Shown here in pieces: positions 6,747-15,633 of a stretch of 40,666 bases of DNA (position 1 is the stretch's first letter; each line of letters begins with the position of its first letter). A model generated the notes under the pieces. It saw only the letters and a program-made list of their open reading frames with translations. It ran no database searches and was not told the DNA's origin. The position numbers and the translations under genes were made by a program. This DNA is from an uncultured Lachnospiraceae bacterium (lineage in GTDB: Bacteria; Bacillota; Clostridia; Lachnospirales; Lachnospiraceae), in contig CANQGL010000015.1 of NCBI GenBank assembly GCA_947623185.1, positions 1 through 40,666 of the forward strand, read 5' to 3'.

Positions 6747-8354
6747 TTGGGAACTTTTCACAGGAAGAGCAAAACGGGAACGCGTATTGTTCAGATACTT
6801 ATATTTGCATGCCTGATCCTGTTCGGACTCGGAGGATCTTCGGTCCAAAACCGGATCGAAGCGAAGGCGGCCGGAAAGGCAGGCCCCGGTTATTCGGACG
6901 GAACGCTAAGGAACCGGGTCTCGGGGATCTTCATCGTCCCCGAACTCTCGTTTGACGCGACGGATGAACAGTGGTACCAGGCTCTGAAAAACATGAAAGA
7001 TATCGGGATCGACACCGTTATCGTCCAGTACAGTTACCGGACCGGCAGTCACGGGAGCCAGGCCTATTTTCCTTATGAGCAGCAGGATACACAGGCCGGG
7101 ACCGCGGATGCGGAGCGGAAACGCAGCGTGATCCCGTCCGTCCTGACCGCGGCGGACAGACTGAACATGAAAGTCTTCGCCGGGCTCCAGATCTCGGAGA
7201 ACGAGTGGTTTGACAAAGATATGTTTAAGGACGACGGCTGGCTGCGGGAGCAAAGCAGGCTTTCTTTAAGCCTGGCCCGATCTCTGTGGGATCAGTACGG
7301 GAGCAGGTACGGAAAAGTCCTGACCGGCTGGTACCTGCCCTTTGAGTTTGAATCCGCGGAGGAGTACTACCCCTATTACCAGCAGATCGCCGAGCAGTAT
7401 TACGCGCCGCTGACGGCCGGACTGAAAAAGGACAACAGCTGCGGGAAGCTGGATGTGATGGTGTCGCCGCTCATGTTCCGCAACAGCGACATGACCGCCT
7501 GGCAGGACGGCGTAAAGGCGATCCTTGCCGGTTCGCAGATCGATATCATCGCTCCCCAGGATGGGATCGGATACGGCACGCAGACGCACGGAAGCGTCGG
7601 CCCATGGATCCAGGCGACCAGACAGGCCGTGGACGAGGTCAACCAAAACTGGGGCCGAAAGGTCAAAATGTGGGTCAACTGCGAGAATTACGCGCGTGAG
7701 CAGAGCGGCGGGATCCCGGAGAGCTTAGCGGGAAAAATGCCGATGTCCATAAACAAGTTCATCGAAAGCATGGAGGTGGCGGCTCCCTATGCGGACAAGC
7801 TGATCACATTCAGCATCCACCGCTGGGATACGGTCCTCGAAAGCAGTCTGGCGGAAGTGAACAAGTCTTACTATGAAGCATATAAAGAGTATTATACGAA
7901 CGGGACAAAACCCGTCGGGCTGGCGGGAGGATACTATGTGGATATCTGCCCGGCGCAGGACGGGACGCTGACGGTCAACGAATACGCCAAAGCCGGGCTT
8001 ACGGACGGATCTGCCCGTGAAGAAGGAAAATGGGAGGAATACAGAGGGATCCGTTCGGAGGGCCGGAAACCGTTCACGATGGAGATCCGATTTGACGATC
8101 CCGTCCGGATCAGCCGGATCAGCTCCAACTATTATGCTGAAAGCAAGGCCCATATCATGCTGCCCGAGAAGGTCCGGTACGAATACATTTCCCAGATGAG
8201 TTATGTAAACTTTTATACGGACACGTTCACGCAGCAGGAAGGCGTTTCAAAGTCGGAAGCGGCTCCCGCGGAACCGGTCGCGGCTGATGGGATCCGCATT
8301 ACGGTATTTCCGGGAGGAAGCTGGACATTCCTGGACGATATCCGCGTTGAATGA
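6747..8354 (+). CDS. DUF4434 glycosidase-like secreted protein with discoidin-like tail
   Basis: About 535 residues. A signal peptide or signal anchor (IVQILIFACLILFGL) is followed by a TIM-barrel-like region resembling DUF4434, with SGIFIVPELSFDATDEQWYQ near the start, IDTVIVQYSY, and GWYLPFEFES, whose acidic residues could be catalytic. The last 150 residues (LTDGS, LPEKVRYEYISQ) resemble a discoidin/F5-8 carbohydrate-binding fold. It is probably an extracellular enzyme that trims or modifies the polymer made by the GT2 enzyme downstream. TTG 6747 is preferred because AAAGGA lies 10 bases upstream; TTG 6711 is in frame. This is the first gene of the surface-polymer locus. Confidence 0.68.
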   Translation: MGTFHRKSKTGTRIVQILIFACLILFGLGGSSVQNRIEAKAAGKAGPGYSDGTLRNRVSGIFIVPELSFDATDEQWYQALKNMKDIGIDTVIVQYSYRTGSHGSQAYFPYEQQDTQAGTADAERKRSVIPSVLTAADRLNMKVFAGLQISENEWFDKDMFKDDGWLREQSRLSLSLARSLWDQYGSRYGKVLTGWYLPFEFESAEEYYPYYQQIAEQYYAPLTAGLKKDNSCGKLDVMVSPLMFRNSDMTAWQDGVKAILAGSQIDIIAPQDGIGYGTQTHGSVGPWIQATRQAVDEVNQNWGRKVKMWVNCENYAREQSGGIPESLAGKMPMSINKFIESMEVAAPYADKLITFSIHRWDTVLESSLAEVNKSYYEAYKEYYTNGTKPVGLAGGYYVDICPAQDGTLTVNEYAKAGLTDGSAREEGKWEEYRGIRSEGRKPFTMEIRFDDPVRISRISSNYYAESKAHIMLPEKVRYEYISQMSYVNFYTDTFTQQEGVSKSEAAPAEPVAADGIRITVFPGGSWTFLDDIRVE

Positions 8355-8395
8355 CGGGACACTGACGAAAGGCTGCCCAAAAGGGGGGATACGGA

Positions 8396-9340
8396 ATGGG
8401 ACTGTTTGACAGAAAACTTCGGGAAGACAACGGAGGAAAGATATCCGGACCGGAAGCGCATGGCGCGGCTTCGCCGCGGAACGCGGCGACGATGTCGGAT
8501 GCGGTGCGCAGAAGTACGGAACTCGAGACCGAAATACTTCAGAAACGTGCGAATATTGAAAAAGAGGTCGCACAGAGACGTTCCGATCTTCAGCTGGAGG
8601 TCCTGCAGAGAAGGATCGACCTCCAGACGGAGATCGACCAGAAGCGCGCCGAGCTGGAGGCCGAACTGGACCAGAAACGCGCCGAACTGGAGGAGGAGCT
8701 TGACCGGAAGCGCGCCGAGCTGGAAAAAGAACTGGATCAGCAGCGCGAAGAAGCCGAGAGAGCGATCCAGAAGAAGACCAGGGCGTTCAGCGACAATTAT
8801 AACTACTATCTGTCCCAGCTCAAGCTGGTCATGGATATGCTGACCCGGTCCGCAACGCGGGTCGGCGAGCGCTTCATCGTGGATGAGAACGCGGATCCGA
8901 CGACCCTGTTCCGCTCCGAGATGAGCTCCGGCCTGAATCCGGAGCTGTTCAGCCAGACGAGACAGCCGGTCTGGATGAAGAACGAAGAGACCGGTCCGGA
9001 CAGAGCGAGCGCGACGGCGGAGGCGGCCGCGGTAAATCAGACACAGGCGGAGAAAGTCCCGGAGGAAGCCGCGGCAGCGCAGCCGCAGCAGGTGAGGAAA
9101 ACACCTCCGAAAAAGAAGAAAAAGAAACGCTCGGGATTCAATCTTATCAGCATCCTGGCGTGGCTGTTCAATCTGCTGGTCGCGATCGGCTGCATCCTGA
9201 TCGTGGTCCTGATTGCGTACTTCTTCTACCTGACGTTTTTCCGCGGGTTCGGAGGAAGCGGCGCGCTGTTTTACATCTGCGACAAAATTGCTTCATGGTG
9301 GCACATGATGTGCAGCTGGGTGGGCTTGCTCCTGCCATAG
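8396..9340 (+). CDS. Hendecad-repeat coiled-coil membrane protein
   Basis: 314 residues, function not recognised. A variable N-terminus is followed by eight consecutive 11-residue units (residues 38-125; typical units QKRAELEAELD, QKRAELEEELD and RKRAELEKELD), predicting a long, right-handed hendecad coiled coil. Then come a helical segment (126-165), an Ala/Gln-rich linker, a lysine-rich stretch (KKKKKKR) and one strong C-terminal membrane span (about 250-280) with a short tail. The positive patch before the span suggests that the coiled coil is cytoplasmic. It could be a scaffold or copolymerising subunit for the glycan synthase encoded next to it. RBS GGGGGGAT lies before ATG 8396. Confidence 0.75.
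   Translation: MGLFDRKLREDNGGKISGPEAHGAASPRNAATMSDAVRRSTELETEILQKRANIEKEVAQRRSDLQLEVLQRRIDLQTEIDQKRAELEAELDQKRAELEEELDRKRAELEKELDQQREEAERAIQKKTRAFSDNYNYYLSQLKLVMDMLTRSATRVGERFIVDENADPTTLFRSEMSSGLNPELFSQTRQPVWMKNEETGPDRASATAEAAAVNQTQAEKVPEEAAAAQPQQVRKTPPKKKKKKRSGFNLISILAWLFNLLVAIGCILIVVLIAYFFYLTFFRGFGGSGALFYICDKIASWWHMMCSWVGLLLP
8507..8770 (+). repeat. Eight in-frame 33-bp units encoding hendecads
   Basis: The region encodes 8 x 11 residues. Protein units are regular, and the middle units also share DNA words such as GCGCCGAGCTGGA or GCGCCGAACTGGA, which suggests expansion by duplication with later drift. Confidence 0.75.
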
Positions 9341-9359
9341 CGGATAAGGAGGGGATTCC

Positions 9360-9503
9360 ATGCGGGATATGCTGATCGACGTTTTTATCGTCATCCCGTT
9401 CATTACGAATCTTGTTTCACTGATCTCGGGCGTTTTGCTTTGGGTCTGGCTGATATTTCTGAGGAGGAAGCGCCGTGGGCTACATTCAAAAAGTAATAAG
9501 TGA
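9360..9503 (+). CDS. 47-residue single-span membrane protein
   Basis: ATG 9360 follows an almost ideal ribosome binding site (AAGGAGGGG, about 6 bases away). The peptide begins MRDMLIDVFIVIPF, has one long hydrophobic span (about residues 5-34) and ends in a basic tail (LRRKRRGLHSKSNK). It overlaps the next gene by 29 bases, a sign of translational coupling. The function is not recognised. By position, next to a GT2 synthase, it may be a small accessory subunit like those seen in other polysaccharide synthase complexes. Confidence 0.65.
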   Translation: MRDMLIDVFIVIPFITNLVSLISGVLLWVWLIFLRRKRRGLHSKSNK

Positions 9504-9876
9504 TATTTTTTCCATGGGATTCGATATCGTGATCCCGGTCTCGGGCAATATCATAGCGGTCATCGTGGCGCTGGCCCTTTTCGCCATGCGTTATATGTCT
9601 TACCGGAACAAGATCCGCAAGTACGGGACCAAAAGCAGGCACGGAAAGGTCGCTCCGCGGAAAATGCCGGTCACGGTGCCCCCGGTTAGACCGGCGAACC
9701 TCTGCGACAACGACATCGCCTATTTCCTTCTGGGCGCGATATCCCGGCGGGAAAATCAGACCGAAACAGGTGAGGAACAAAATATGGACCGCAGATTCGG
9801 AGGAGCGTTTGGCCTGGAGATCCTCAGGAAAGCGCCGGATCTGCTGCCGGGATCCGTCAGGAGCCGGAAAGTATGA
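9475..9876 (+). CDS. Small membrane protein of the polymer locus
   Basis: 133 residues with a GTG start at 9475 preceded by GAGGAGGAAG. One membrane span (about 17-40: IVIPVSGNIIAVIVALALFA) is followed by a basic cytoplasmic-type region (YRNKIRKYGTKSRHGKVAPR) and a soluble tail. No family recognised. It overlaps the preceding small gene by 29 bases and the GT2 gene by 4 bases (ATGA), so its translation is coupled to the synthase and it probably belongs to the same complex. Confidence 0.72.
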   Translation: MGYIQKVISDIFSMGFDIVIPVSGNIIAVIVALALFAMRYMSYRNKIRKYGTKSRHGKVAPRKMPVTVPPVRPANLCDNDIAYFLLGAISRRENQTETGEEQNMDRRFGGAFGLEILRKAPDLLPGSVRSRKV

Positions 9877-11246
9877 ACCCTGTGATCTATGCTTTGGTCA
9901 TCATCGCCGTGATCCTGTCCTTTCTGACGATGGCGGTCTACTACCTCTGGATCTCCATCATTGCGTTTTTTCCCAAGCTGCAGAGAGATCAGGAGGTCGA
10001 GTACAGCGACGATATCGAGATGCACTTTTTTATCGTGATCCCCTGCCTGAACGAGGAGAACGTGATCGTCCAGGCGGTAAAGACCCTGTTGGACCTGAAC
10101 ATGAAGGACACCCGCGTGATCGTCGTGGACGACGATTCCGATGACGACACGGTTGAGAATCTGCACGAGGAATTCGGCCATATCATAACGACCGTGGAGA
10201 ACGACGGCATTTTCGATCATGACTGCTACGGGAAACCGCTGATCCTTCTGCAGAAACGCCTTCCGGAGGCCAGACAGGGCAAGGGAAGGAGCTTAAACTG
10301 CGCCTACCAGCTGATCGACAGCATCATACGGAGAGAGGGACTGGATCCGGCTTTCTGCGTTATGAGCGTGCTCGATGCGGACACCTATATCAACAGAAGG
10401 GTCCTCGAGCGGGTGGCGGTCATACTGAACGAGGAACCGGAGGTCGGGATGGTCCAGGCCCGGGTCCGGATCGGCACGTTTACACGGGATCATTTCCTGC
10501 CGCTTCTGCAGGACATCGAGTTTTTCACATACATCAACAACATGCAGAACGTACGCGAGTACACGGGAACGGTGGGCGCGGCCGGAAACGGCCAGTTCAA
10601 CCGTTTCTGCGCGATCGATCCGGAGGAACCGTGGACCGAGTGCCTGCTGGAGGATTTCGATTTCAGCCTGCGTATGCTTTTAAAGGGCTGGAGAACGAGG
10701 CTCCTTCAGGATGACAGAGTCATGCAGCAGGGTGTGCTCACATACCGGGCTTACGTCAAGCAGAGGGCCAGATGGTGTCAGGGCGGGATCCAGTGCATCA
10801 AGTATTGGGGCGACATCAAGAATTCCCGTTTCCTCTCGTCGTACGGGAGATTTGAGCTGATCTATTTTATGCTGCTCCCGACGCTGACCGTGCTGTCCGT
10901 GTTCACCCAGCTCCTTTCGTGGGTCGTGATCTTTTATTATTACCTGACGGACAAGAGCATCATACCCGAGCTGTTCTCCATATATCCGAGCTGGGAACTG
11001 ATCGTTATGATGTGCGTGATCCTGGTCTTCGTGTTCGCACCCGGGATCATTTACTGCATATCCTACTGGCACGATACAAAAGAGAGCCTGCTTGCGTGCC
11101 TGCTTGCGGGACTCTTCCAGCCGATCTACAACATCATGCAGATGCCCGCGGTGTTCCGGGCGATCTGGCGTCAGGCTACGGGACAGAAGAGCTGGGTGAA
11201 GACCACCCACCTTGACGAAAAGGATGATGAGCAGGAGGAGGAATGA
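9873..11246 (+). CDS. Processive GT2 beta-glycosyltransferase (cellulose/PNAG synthase-like)
   Basis: 457 residues. One N-terminal membrane span (about 5-28) precedes a GT-A domain with FIVIPCLNEEN, VVDDDSDDDT, the sugar-nucleotide motif DAD (Asp168/Asp170), the acceptor-site ED (260-261 in LLEDFDFSLRM) and the processivity motif QRARW (297-301). Several C-terminal spans follow (about 335-420). This D,D,D,Q(Q/R)xRW set marks inverting synthases that polymerise and export beta-glycans through the membrane. No PilZ domain is present, so c-di-GMP would have to act indirectly or through a partner. The sugar used cannot be read from the sequence. Confidence 0.9.
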   Translation: MNPVIYALVIIAVILSFLTMAVYYLWISIIAFFPKLQRDQEVEYSDDIEMHFFIVIPCLNEENVIVQAVKTLLDLNMKDTRVIVVDDDSDDDTVENLHEEFGHIITTVENDGIFDHDCYGKPLILLQKRLPEARQGKGRSLNCAYQLIDSIIRREGLDPAFCVMSVLDADTYINRRVLERVAVILNEEPEVGMVQARVRIGTFTRDHFLPLLQDIEFFTYINNMQNVREYTGTVGAAGNGQFNRFCAIDPEEPWTECLLEDFDFSLRMLLKGWRTRLLQDDRVMQQGVLTYRAYVKQRARWCQGGIQCIKYWGDIKNSRFLSSYGRFELIYFMLLPTLTVLSVFTQLLSWVVIFYYYLTDKSIIPELFSIYPSWELIVMMCVILVFVFAPGIIYCISYWHDTKESLLACLLAGLFQPIYNIMQMPAVFRAIWRQATGQKSWVKTTHLDEKDDEQEEE

Positions 11247-11249
11247 CGT

Positions 11250-11972
11250 ATGCTGTTTGCGCTGGCGTGGGTGAAACGCGTATGGCAGTCGTTTATGGCC
11301 CTCATATTCGGTCTGGCGGACCGGATCACGGTATCGCTGATCTCGGATACGATGACGGGGTTCTGGCTGACCGCGCTTTTTTGCATCGTGTCCGGCCTGG
11401 TGCTCTGCACGCAGGGCTTTCATTATCATAAACTGATCCACGGTCTGACGGGGAGCGTCGTGCTTGGATGTCTGGGCTGGTACGCCGGCGTGCAGGTAAG
11501 CCCCGACCAGCTGAGCACGCGGGTGGTCTACGCGCTCGTCGCGGTGATCGCCGGTTTCTTCACGCTATATCTGATGTATTTTCTCAACCTCCTGGTCGGA
11601 GGCTGGTACTTCTTTCTCGCGCTTCTGGCCCCCTTCGGCGGCGTGATCCACAGCTTTCGATACTGGATCGCGGTCCTGCTGGCAGTCGCGTACTGCTGGC
11701 TGTATATCAAACACAAAATGGTGATGAGCGGGGTGACCGGAGCCATTGTGCTCGCGCTCGCGGCGTGGAACCTGTCGCCGGTCCTGTCGGCGGTGGTCCT
11801 GATCGCGGGATCCGTCGGCGGGAACATGATCCAGCGCGTTCTATATGAGCGGTGGAGGCAAAAGAAACTGAAAGAAGCCCAGGAAGAAGTGGAGAAATAT
11901 CCCTACGGCCCCGGCCTGGCGTACGGCTGGCCGGATCCGACTCTTCAGAGGAGCCGGGAACCCAAAATCTGA
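11250..11972 (+). CDS. Polytopic membrane protein (DUF4203/TMEM198-like)
   Basis: 240 residues with about six or seven hydrophobic spans between residues 30 and 205, Gly-rich helices, and a charged C-terminal tail (YERWRQKKLKEAQEEVEKY). It begins 3 bases after the GT2 stop with GGAGGAGGAA upstream. The family resemblance is weak and by eye. Position suggests a channel or scaffold part of the export complex, but no catalytic residues are evident. Confidence 0.65.
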   Translation: MLFALAWVKRVWQSFMALIFGLADRITVSLISDTMTGFWLTALFCIVSGLVLCTQGFHYHKLIHGLTGSVVLGCLGWYAGVQVSPDQLSTRVVYALVAVIAGFFTLYLMYFLNLLVGGWYFFLALLAPFGGVIHSFRYWIAVLLAVAYCWLYIKHKMVMSGVTGAIVLALAAWNLSPVLSAVVLIAGSVGGNMIQRVLYERWRQKKLKEAQEEVEKYPYGPGLAYGWPDPTLQRSREPKI

Positions 11973-11990
11973 GAACAGCGGGGTGTCGAT

Positions 11991-12941
11991 ATGATGAAAA
12001 TGAGAATGATCACAGGTCTTTTTGTACTCGGGCTGACGGCTGCCCTTCTCGGCGGCTGCGGGGACCAGGAGGGACAGGCGGAGCCTTCCCGGGAGGAATC
12101 CTCGCAGCAGGAGACGGAAGCGGAGACCGTGGCCGAAACGGCGGCCGCGGGCGGTTATCAGCCGGAGTTTACGGATGAGGATCTGGACAGCAGGTGGTCT
12201 GAGGATACGGCGACGCGGATCGTCTTTTCCGGCCTGACCGCGGAGATAACGGGGGAAGGAGCCCAGGCGGTGGAAGGCGGCGTCAAGATCAGTGAGAGCG
12301 GCGAATACGTTCTGTCCGGCGTTCTTGACGACGGCAGGATCGTGGTCGACGTGGAACCGGGCGAACCGCTGAAACTGGTCTTAAACGGCCTGCAGGCCAC
12401 GAGCTCCGTTTCGGCTCCGATCTACGTTTCCAACGGGGACGCGGTGATCGTGCTGGCAGCCGGGACGGAAAACATCCTGACGGATGCCGCGGAATATCAG
12501 TATGCGGATCCCACCATCAAGGAGCCCAACGCGTGCCTGTACGGTGACGACAACCTGACGGTCTCCGGGACCGGGACCCTGACGGTGAACGGCAATTTCA
12601 ACAACGGGATCGGGACGAAGGATGAGCTGAAGATCGTCTCCGGCACAATAACGGTCAACGCCGCAAACAACGCGTTAAAGGGGAACGACTGCGTTCTGAT
12701 CCGAGACGGACTGATCCGGCTGGAAAGCCGGCAGGACGGCATTAAGTCCGACAACGGAAAAGAGGAAGGAAAGGGTCTGATCCGCATAGAAGGCGGGGAT
12801 ATCCGTATTATCGTGAAGGATGATGCGCTCCAGGCCGAGAGCATGGTATCGGTCACCGGCGGGCTCGTCCGGACGGACGCGGATGGAAAGAAAGTGAACT
12901 GTGATGGGATTATCAATATTTCGGAAGGACTTCTGGAGTAA
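11991..12941 (+). CDS. Cthe_2159-like carbohydrate-binding lipoprotein
   Basis: 316 residues. A lipoprotein signal with lipobox LLGGC precedes a Glu/Ala-rich linker (to about 60) and a beta-helix-like domain rich in short G-x-hydrophobic strands (YVLSGVLDDGRIVVDVE, NLTVSGTGTLTVNG, LKGNDCVLIRDG, DGIKSDNGKEEG). This pattern matches the DUF4353 family named after the polygalacturonate/cellulose-binding protein Cthe_2159. It should sit on the outer face of the membrane and bind glycan. It overlaps the CotH gene by 38 bases. The family is often encoded beside CotH, VTC and DUF4956 genes, as here. Confidence 0.8.
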   Translation: MMKMRMITGLFVLGLTAALLGGCGDQEGQAEPSREESSQQETEAETVAETAAAGGYQPEFTDEDLDSRWSEDTATRIVFSGLTAEITGEGAQAVEGGVKISESGEYVLSGVLDDGRIVVDVEPGEPLKLVLNGLQATSSVSAPIYVSNGDAVIVLAAGTENILTDAAEYQYADPTIKEPNACLYGDDNLTVSGTGTLTVNGNFNNGIGTKDELKIVSGTITVNAANNALKGNDCVLIRDGLIRLESRQDGIKSDNGKEEGKGLIRIEGGDIRIIVKDDALQAESMVSVTGGLVRTDADGKKVNCDGIINISEGLLE

Positions 12942-14898
12942 CGGAAACAGAATAAAACGGCTGTATCCCGTCTTTGCCGCGGTCCTCTCCGGACTGTGTC
13001 TGACCGCCTGCACGGATATGCCGTCCGCAGAAGCGGAAACGGCCGAAACGGAGGAGACGGAGCCGCAGGAGAACGAAACGTTCGGCGACCTGCGCTTTAC
13101 GGTCCATATGGACGGCGGAGAAGAGGACATCGTATTCTGGGGCGACGGCGTGTCACTGTACTATTATTTTCTTCCTTCCGGCGCGGGGACGGGATCCCTG
13201 ACGGTGGGGACGAAAAACGGGATCACCCTCAGACGGGAGAGCGAGCCGGAAGAGGCGCGGATCTCCTTCTCCGACGGCGATCATCTGAACGGGATCGCCT
13301 GCGGCGAGACGTATCTTTTGGGGTGCCACGATCAGAACGACTACCTGTATGAGGCGCCGGTCGTTTTCATGCAGGGAGCCAACGTCTACTCGGCGTTCAT
13401 AAAAACCGAGAGCGGTTCGATCCAGAATGTTCTTGACGATAAGAACTATAAGGAAAAGGGTTCCATGCTGATCGCGGATCCGCAGGGGAGCGTGGTTTAT
13501 CAGGGCGAATTATCCTACATCAAGGGACGGGGAAACGGCTCCTGGTGGAGTTTCAAAAAACCGTTCAATATCAAACTGGCGCGAAGCGCCGATCTCCTTG
13601 GCATGGGAAACGCCAGAAAATGGTGTCTGATCAACATGGAGCAGGATTTTTCCCTGATCCGCGACAAGCTGTCGTACGATATGGCAAAAGCGGCCGGAAT
13701 GCGCTATTCCCCGGACAGCGAGTACATCGACCTTTGGATCGACGGCGCCTATAACGGGCTTTATCTGCTCACGGACCGCATCGATATCAGCGAAGCCAGC
13801 GTGGACATTACCGATCTGGAAGCGGCTACGGAGGCCGTAAATCTGGATCCGCTGGATACCTATCCGCTCAGCTACACGGACAACGCGGTCGGACACAGCG
13901 GTGACCGGTTTTATGCGCAGATCCCGAACGATCCGGCGGACATCACCGGAGGGTACCTTCTTGAAGTGGATAAAAGCTATCCAGAGGATAAAGTGACCCG
14001 GTTCAATACCCAGGAGATAAGGAGCGTAACACTGAAATCGCCGGAGTATGCCTCTCAGGCCCAGACGGAGTATATTTCTGACTTCATATCAAAAATGGAA
14101 ACGGCTCTGGAGAACCCAGGAAGCGACGCCTATAAAAACTACATCGACGAGCGCTCATGGGCCAAGATGTATGTGCTCAACGAAACCCTTGCCAACAATG
14201 ACTTTATGACTTCCAGCCAGTACTTCTATAAGGACGCGGATAACGGGGAGGGCGTTTCTCTCCTCTATGCCGGACCGGCCTGGGACATGGATCTGATCCT
14301 TGATTTTAAGGAGACGGTCGCTCTGCCCGTAAACTGCCTGTGGCAGCAAAGCAGGGAATGGTTTCGCGACCTGATGAAAAACGAAAGCTTCAAAGAGACG
14401 GCGCTGGCCGAGTACAGGGATACATTCCGGCCGTTGGAGAAAGAGCTTCTGGAAGAGGGAATTGACCGCTATCTGGAAATCACGGAGGTTTCCGCCCGGA
14501 TGAATTACATTCGCTGGCCCATGGTCGTACCGGAGGGGACCGGAGGCTCCCGGGACGGGGCGGCGGACGTCATGAAGAAGTACCTGTCGGAACGATTGGA
14601 TTTTCTGGACGATCTGTGGCTGAACGGGACGGTCTACCATACGGTCAGGGTCACCAGTGACAGACATGCTTTACAGGATGGAGACAGCCATTATTTTATT
14701 TATTACATGGTCCCGGACGGGGAACCGATGGGGGAGATCGGCTCGATCAATGTAGTTCCTGCCTTGGGAAATGCCGAAGAGGGCTATATCTTTAAAGGCT
14801 GGTATTACGGAACCCAGGGTGATCTTGGAGAGCCGTTTGACCCGCAGGCCCCGGTCACAAAGGACACGACGGTCTGCGCGCTCTATGAGCCGCTTTGA
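12904..14898 (+). CDS. CotH-kinase family lipoprotein
   Basis: 664 residues from ATG 12904 (GTG 12901 also possible). A lipobox LTAC follows a hydrophobic signal, then an acidic linker, an Ig-like region, and the CotH fold with KGRGNGSWWSFKKPFNIKL (from residue 207), KWCLINMEQDFSLIRDKLSY, IDGAYNGLYLLTDRID and the metal-binding WDMD (460-463). The C-terminus is an InlB/Flg_new-like repeat (YIFKGWYYG...TVCALYEPL) that could attach to the wall or to glycan. CotH of Bacillus phosphorylates spore-coat proteins; in this setting the substrate may be a surface protein or the glycan. The gene starts inside the previous one, implying coupled translation. Confidence 0.87.
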   Translation: MGLSIFRKDFWSNGNRIKRLYPVFAAVLSGLCLTACTDMPSAEAETAETEETEPQENETFGDLRFTVHMDGGEEDIVFWGDGVSLYYYFLPSGAGTGSLTVGTKNGITLRRESEPEEARISFSDGDHLNGIACGETYLLGCHDQNDYLYEAPVVFMQGANVYSAFIKTESGSIQNVLDDKNYKEKGSMLIADPQGSVVYQGELSYIKGRGNGSWWSFKKPFNIKLARSADLLGMGNARKWCLINMEQDFSLIRDKLSYDMAKAAGMRYSPDSEYIDLWIDGAYNGLYLLTDRIDISEASVDITDLEAATEAVNLDPLDTYPLSYTDNAVGHSGDRFYAQIPNDPADITGGYLLEVDKSYPEDKVTRFNTQEIRSVTLKSPEYASQAQTEYISDFISKMETALENPGSDAYKNYIDERSWAKMYVLNETLANNDFMTSSQYFYKDADNGEGVSLLYAGPAWDMDLILDFKETVALPVNCLWQQSREWFRDLMKNESFKETALAEYRDTFRPLEKELLEEGIDRYLEITEVSARMNYIRWPMVVPEGTGGSRDGAADVMKKYLSERLDFLDDLWLNGTVYHTVRVTSDRHALQDGDSHYFIYYMVPDGEPMGEIGSINVVPALGNAEEGYIFKGWYYGTQGDLGEPFDPQAPVTKDTTVCALYEPL

Positions 14899-14916
14899 GA
14901 AAGGGGAGAAACCGCC

Positions 14917-15633
14917 ATGGAATATCAAACGGTATTTCTGCGGCACGAACAGAAATATATCCTGACGCCGCAGCAGAAGACCGCGATCTTAGGTTCCATG
15001 ACGTCCCATATGATCCCGGACGGCTACGGACGCACAACGATACGGAACGTCTATTTTGACACGGAGAATTACCGCCTGATCCGCCGTTCGATCGAGGCGC
15101 CGGTCTACAAGGAAAAGCTCCGTATCCGCCACTACGGGACCGTGCTCCCAGATGACCCCGTGTTTGTGGAGTTAAAGAAGAAAAGTCAGTCCGTCGTGTA
15201 TAAGCGCCGCATCATGATGCCGGAAAAGACGGCTGCCGAATGGCTGTGCGGGGAAGGCGGACTTCCGGTACAGGCGCAGATCGCTAAAGAGATCCACTAT
15301 TTCCGGGATCTCTACCGGCCGCTAAAGCGGACGGTCTTTCTCGCGTACGAGCGGGAGGCGTACTGCGATCCCGGGGGAGGGGACCTGCGGATCACCTTCG
15401 ACGAGAACGTTCGGGCAAGGACTACGGATCTGACCGCGCTCGCGGGCGATCAGGGGACCTGCCTGCTTGAGGACGGCCTGGTCCTGATGGAGATCAAGAC
15501 GGCGGGCGCGATCCCGGTCTGGCTGACGGGAACGCTGTCCGGGATGAAGCTATACAAAACGTCGTTTTCAAAATACGGAGAGGCGTACAGACAGATCATT
15601 TTCTGCAAAACAGGAGGACTTGTGCATGTTTGA
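14917..15633 (+). CDS. VTC-type polyphosphate polymerase domain protein
   Basis: 238 residues spanning a complete VTC tunnel domain: RHEQKYILT at the N-terminus, TIRNVYFDTENYRLIRRSIE, EKLRIRHYG, FVELKKKSQSVVYKRR, YEREAYC, RITFDENVRART and LMEIKTAG. The basic residues and the acidic E in the ELK and EIK motifs match the nucleotide- and metal-binding tunnel of triphosphate-tunnel enzymes. Vtc4 of yeast makes polyphosphate from ATP; bacterial members beside CotH and DUF4956 have no settled role. RBS GAAAGGGGAG lies upstream. The next gene overlaps it by 8 bases. Confidence 0.87.
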   Translation: MEYQTVFLRHEQKYILTPQQKTAILGSMTSHMIPDGYGRTTIRNVYFDTENYRLIRRSIEAPVYKEKLRIRHYGTVLPDDPVFVELKKKSQSVVYKRRIMMPEKTAAEWLCGEGGLPVQAQIAKEIHYFRDLYRPLKRTVFLAYEREAYCDPGGGDLRITFDENVRARTTDLTALAGDQGTCLLEDGLVLMEIKTAGAIPVWLTGTLSGMKLYKTSFSKYGEAYRQIIFCKTGGLVHV

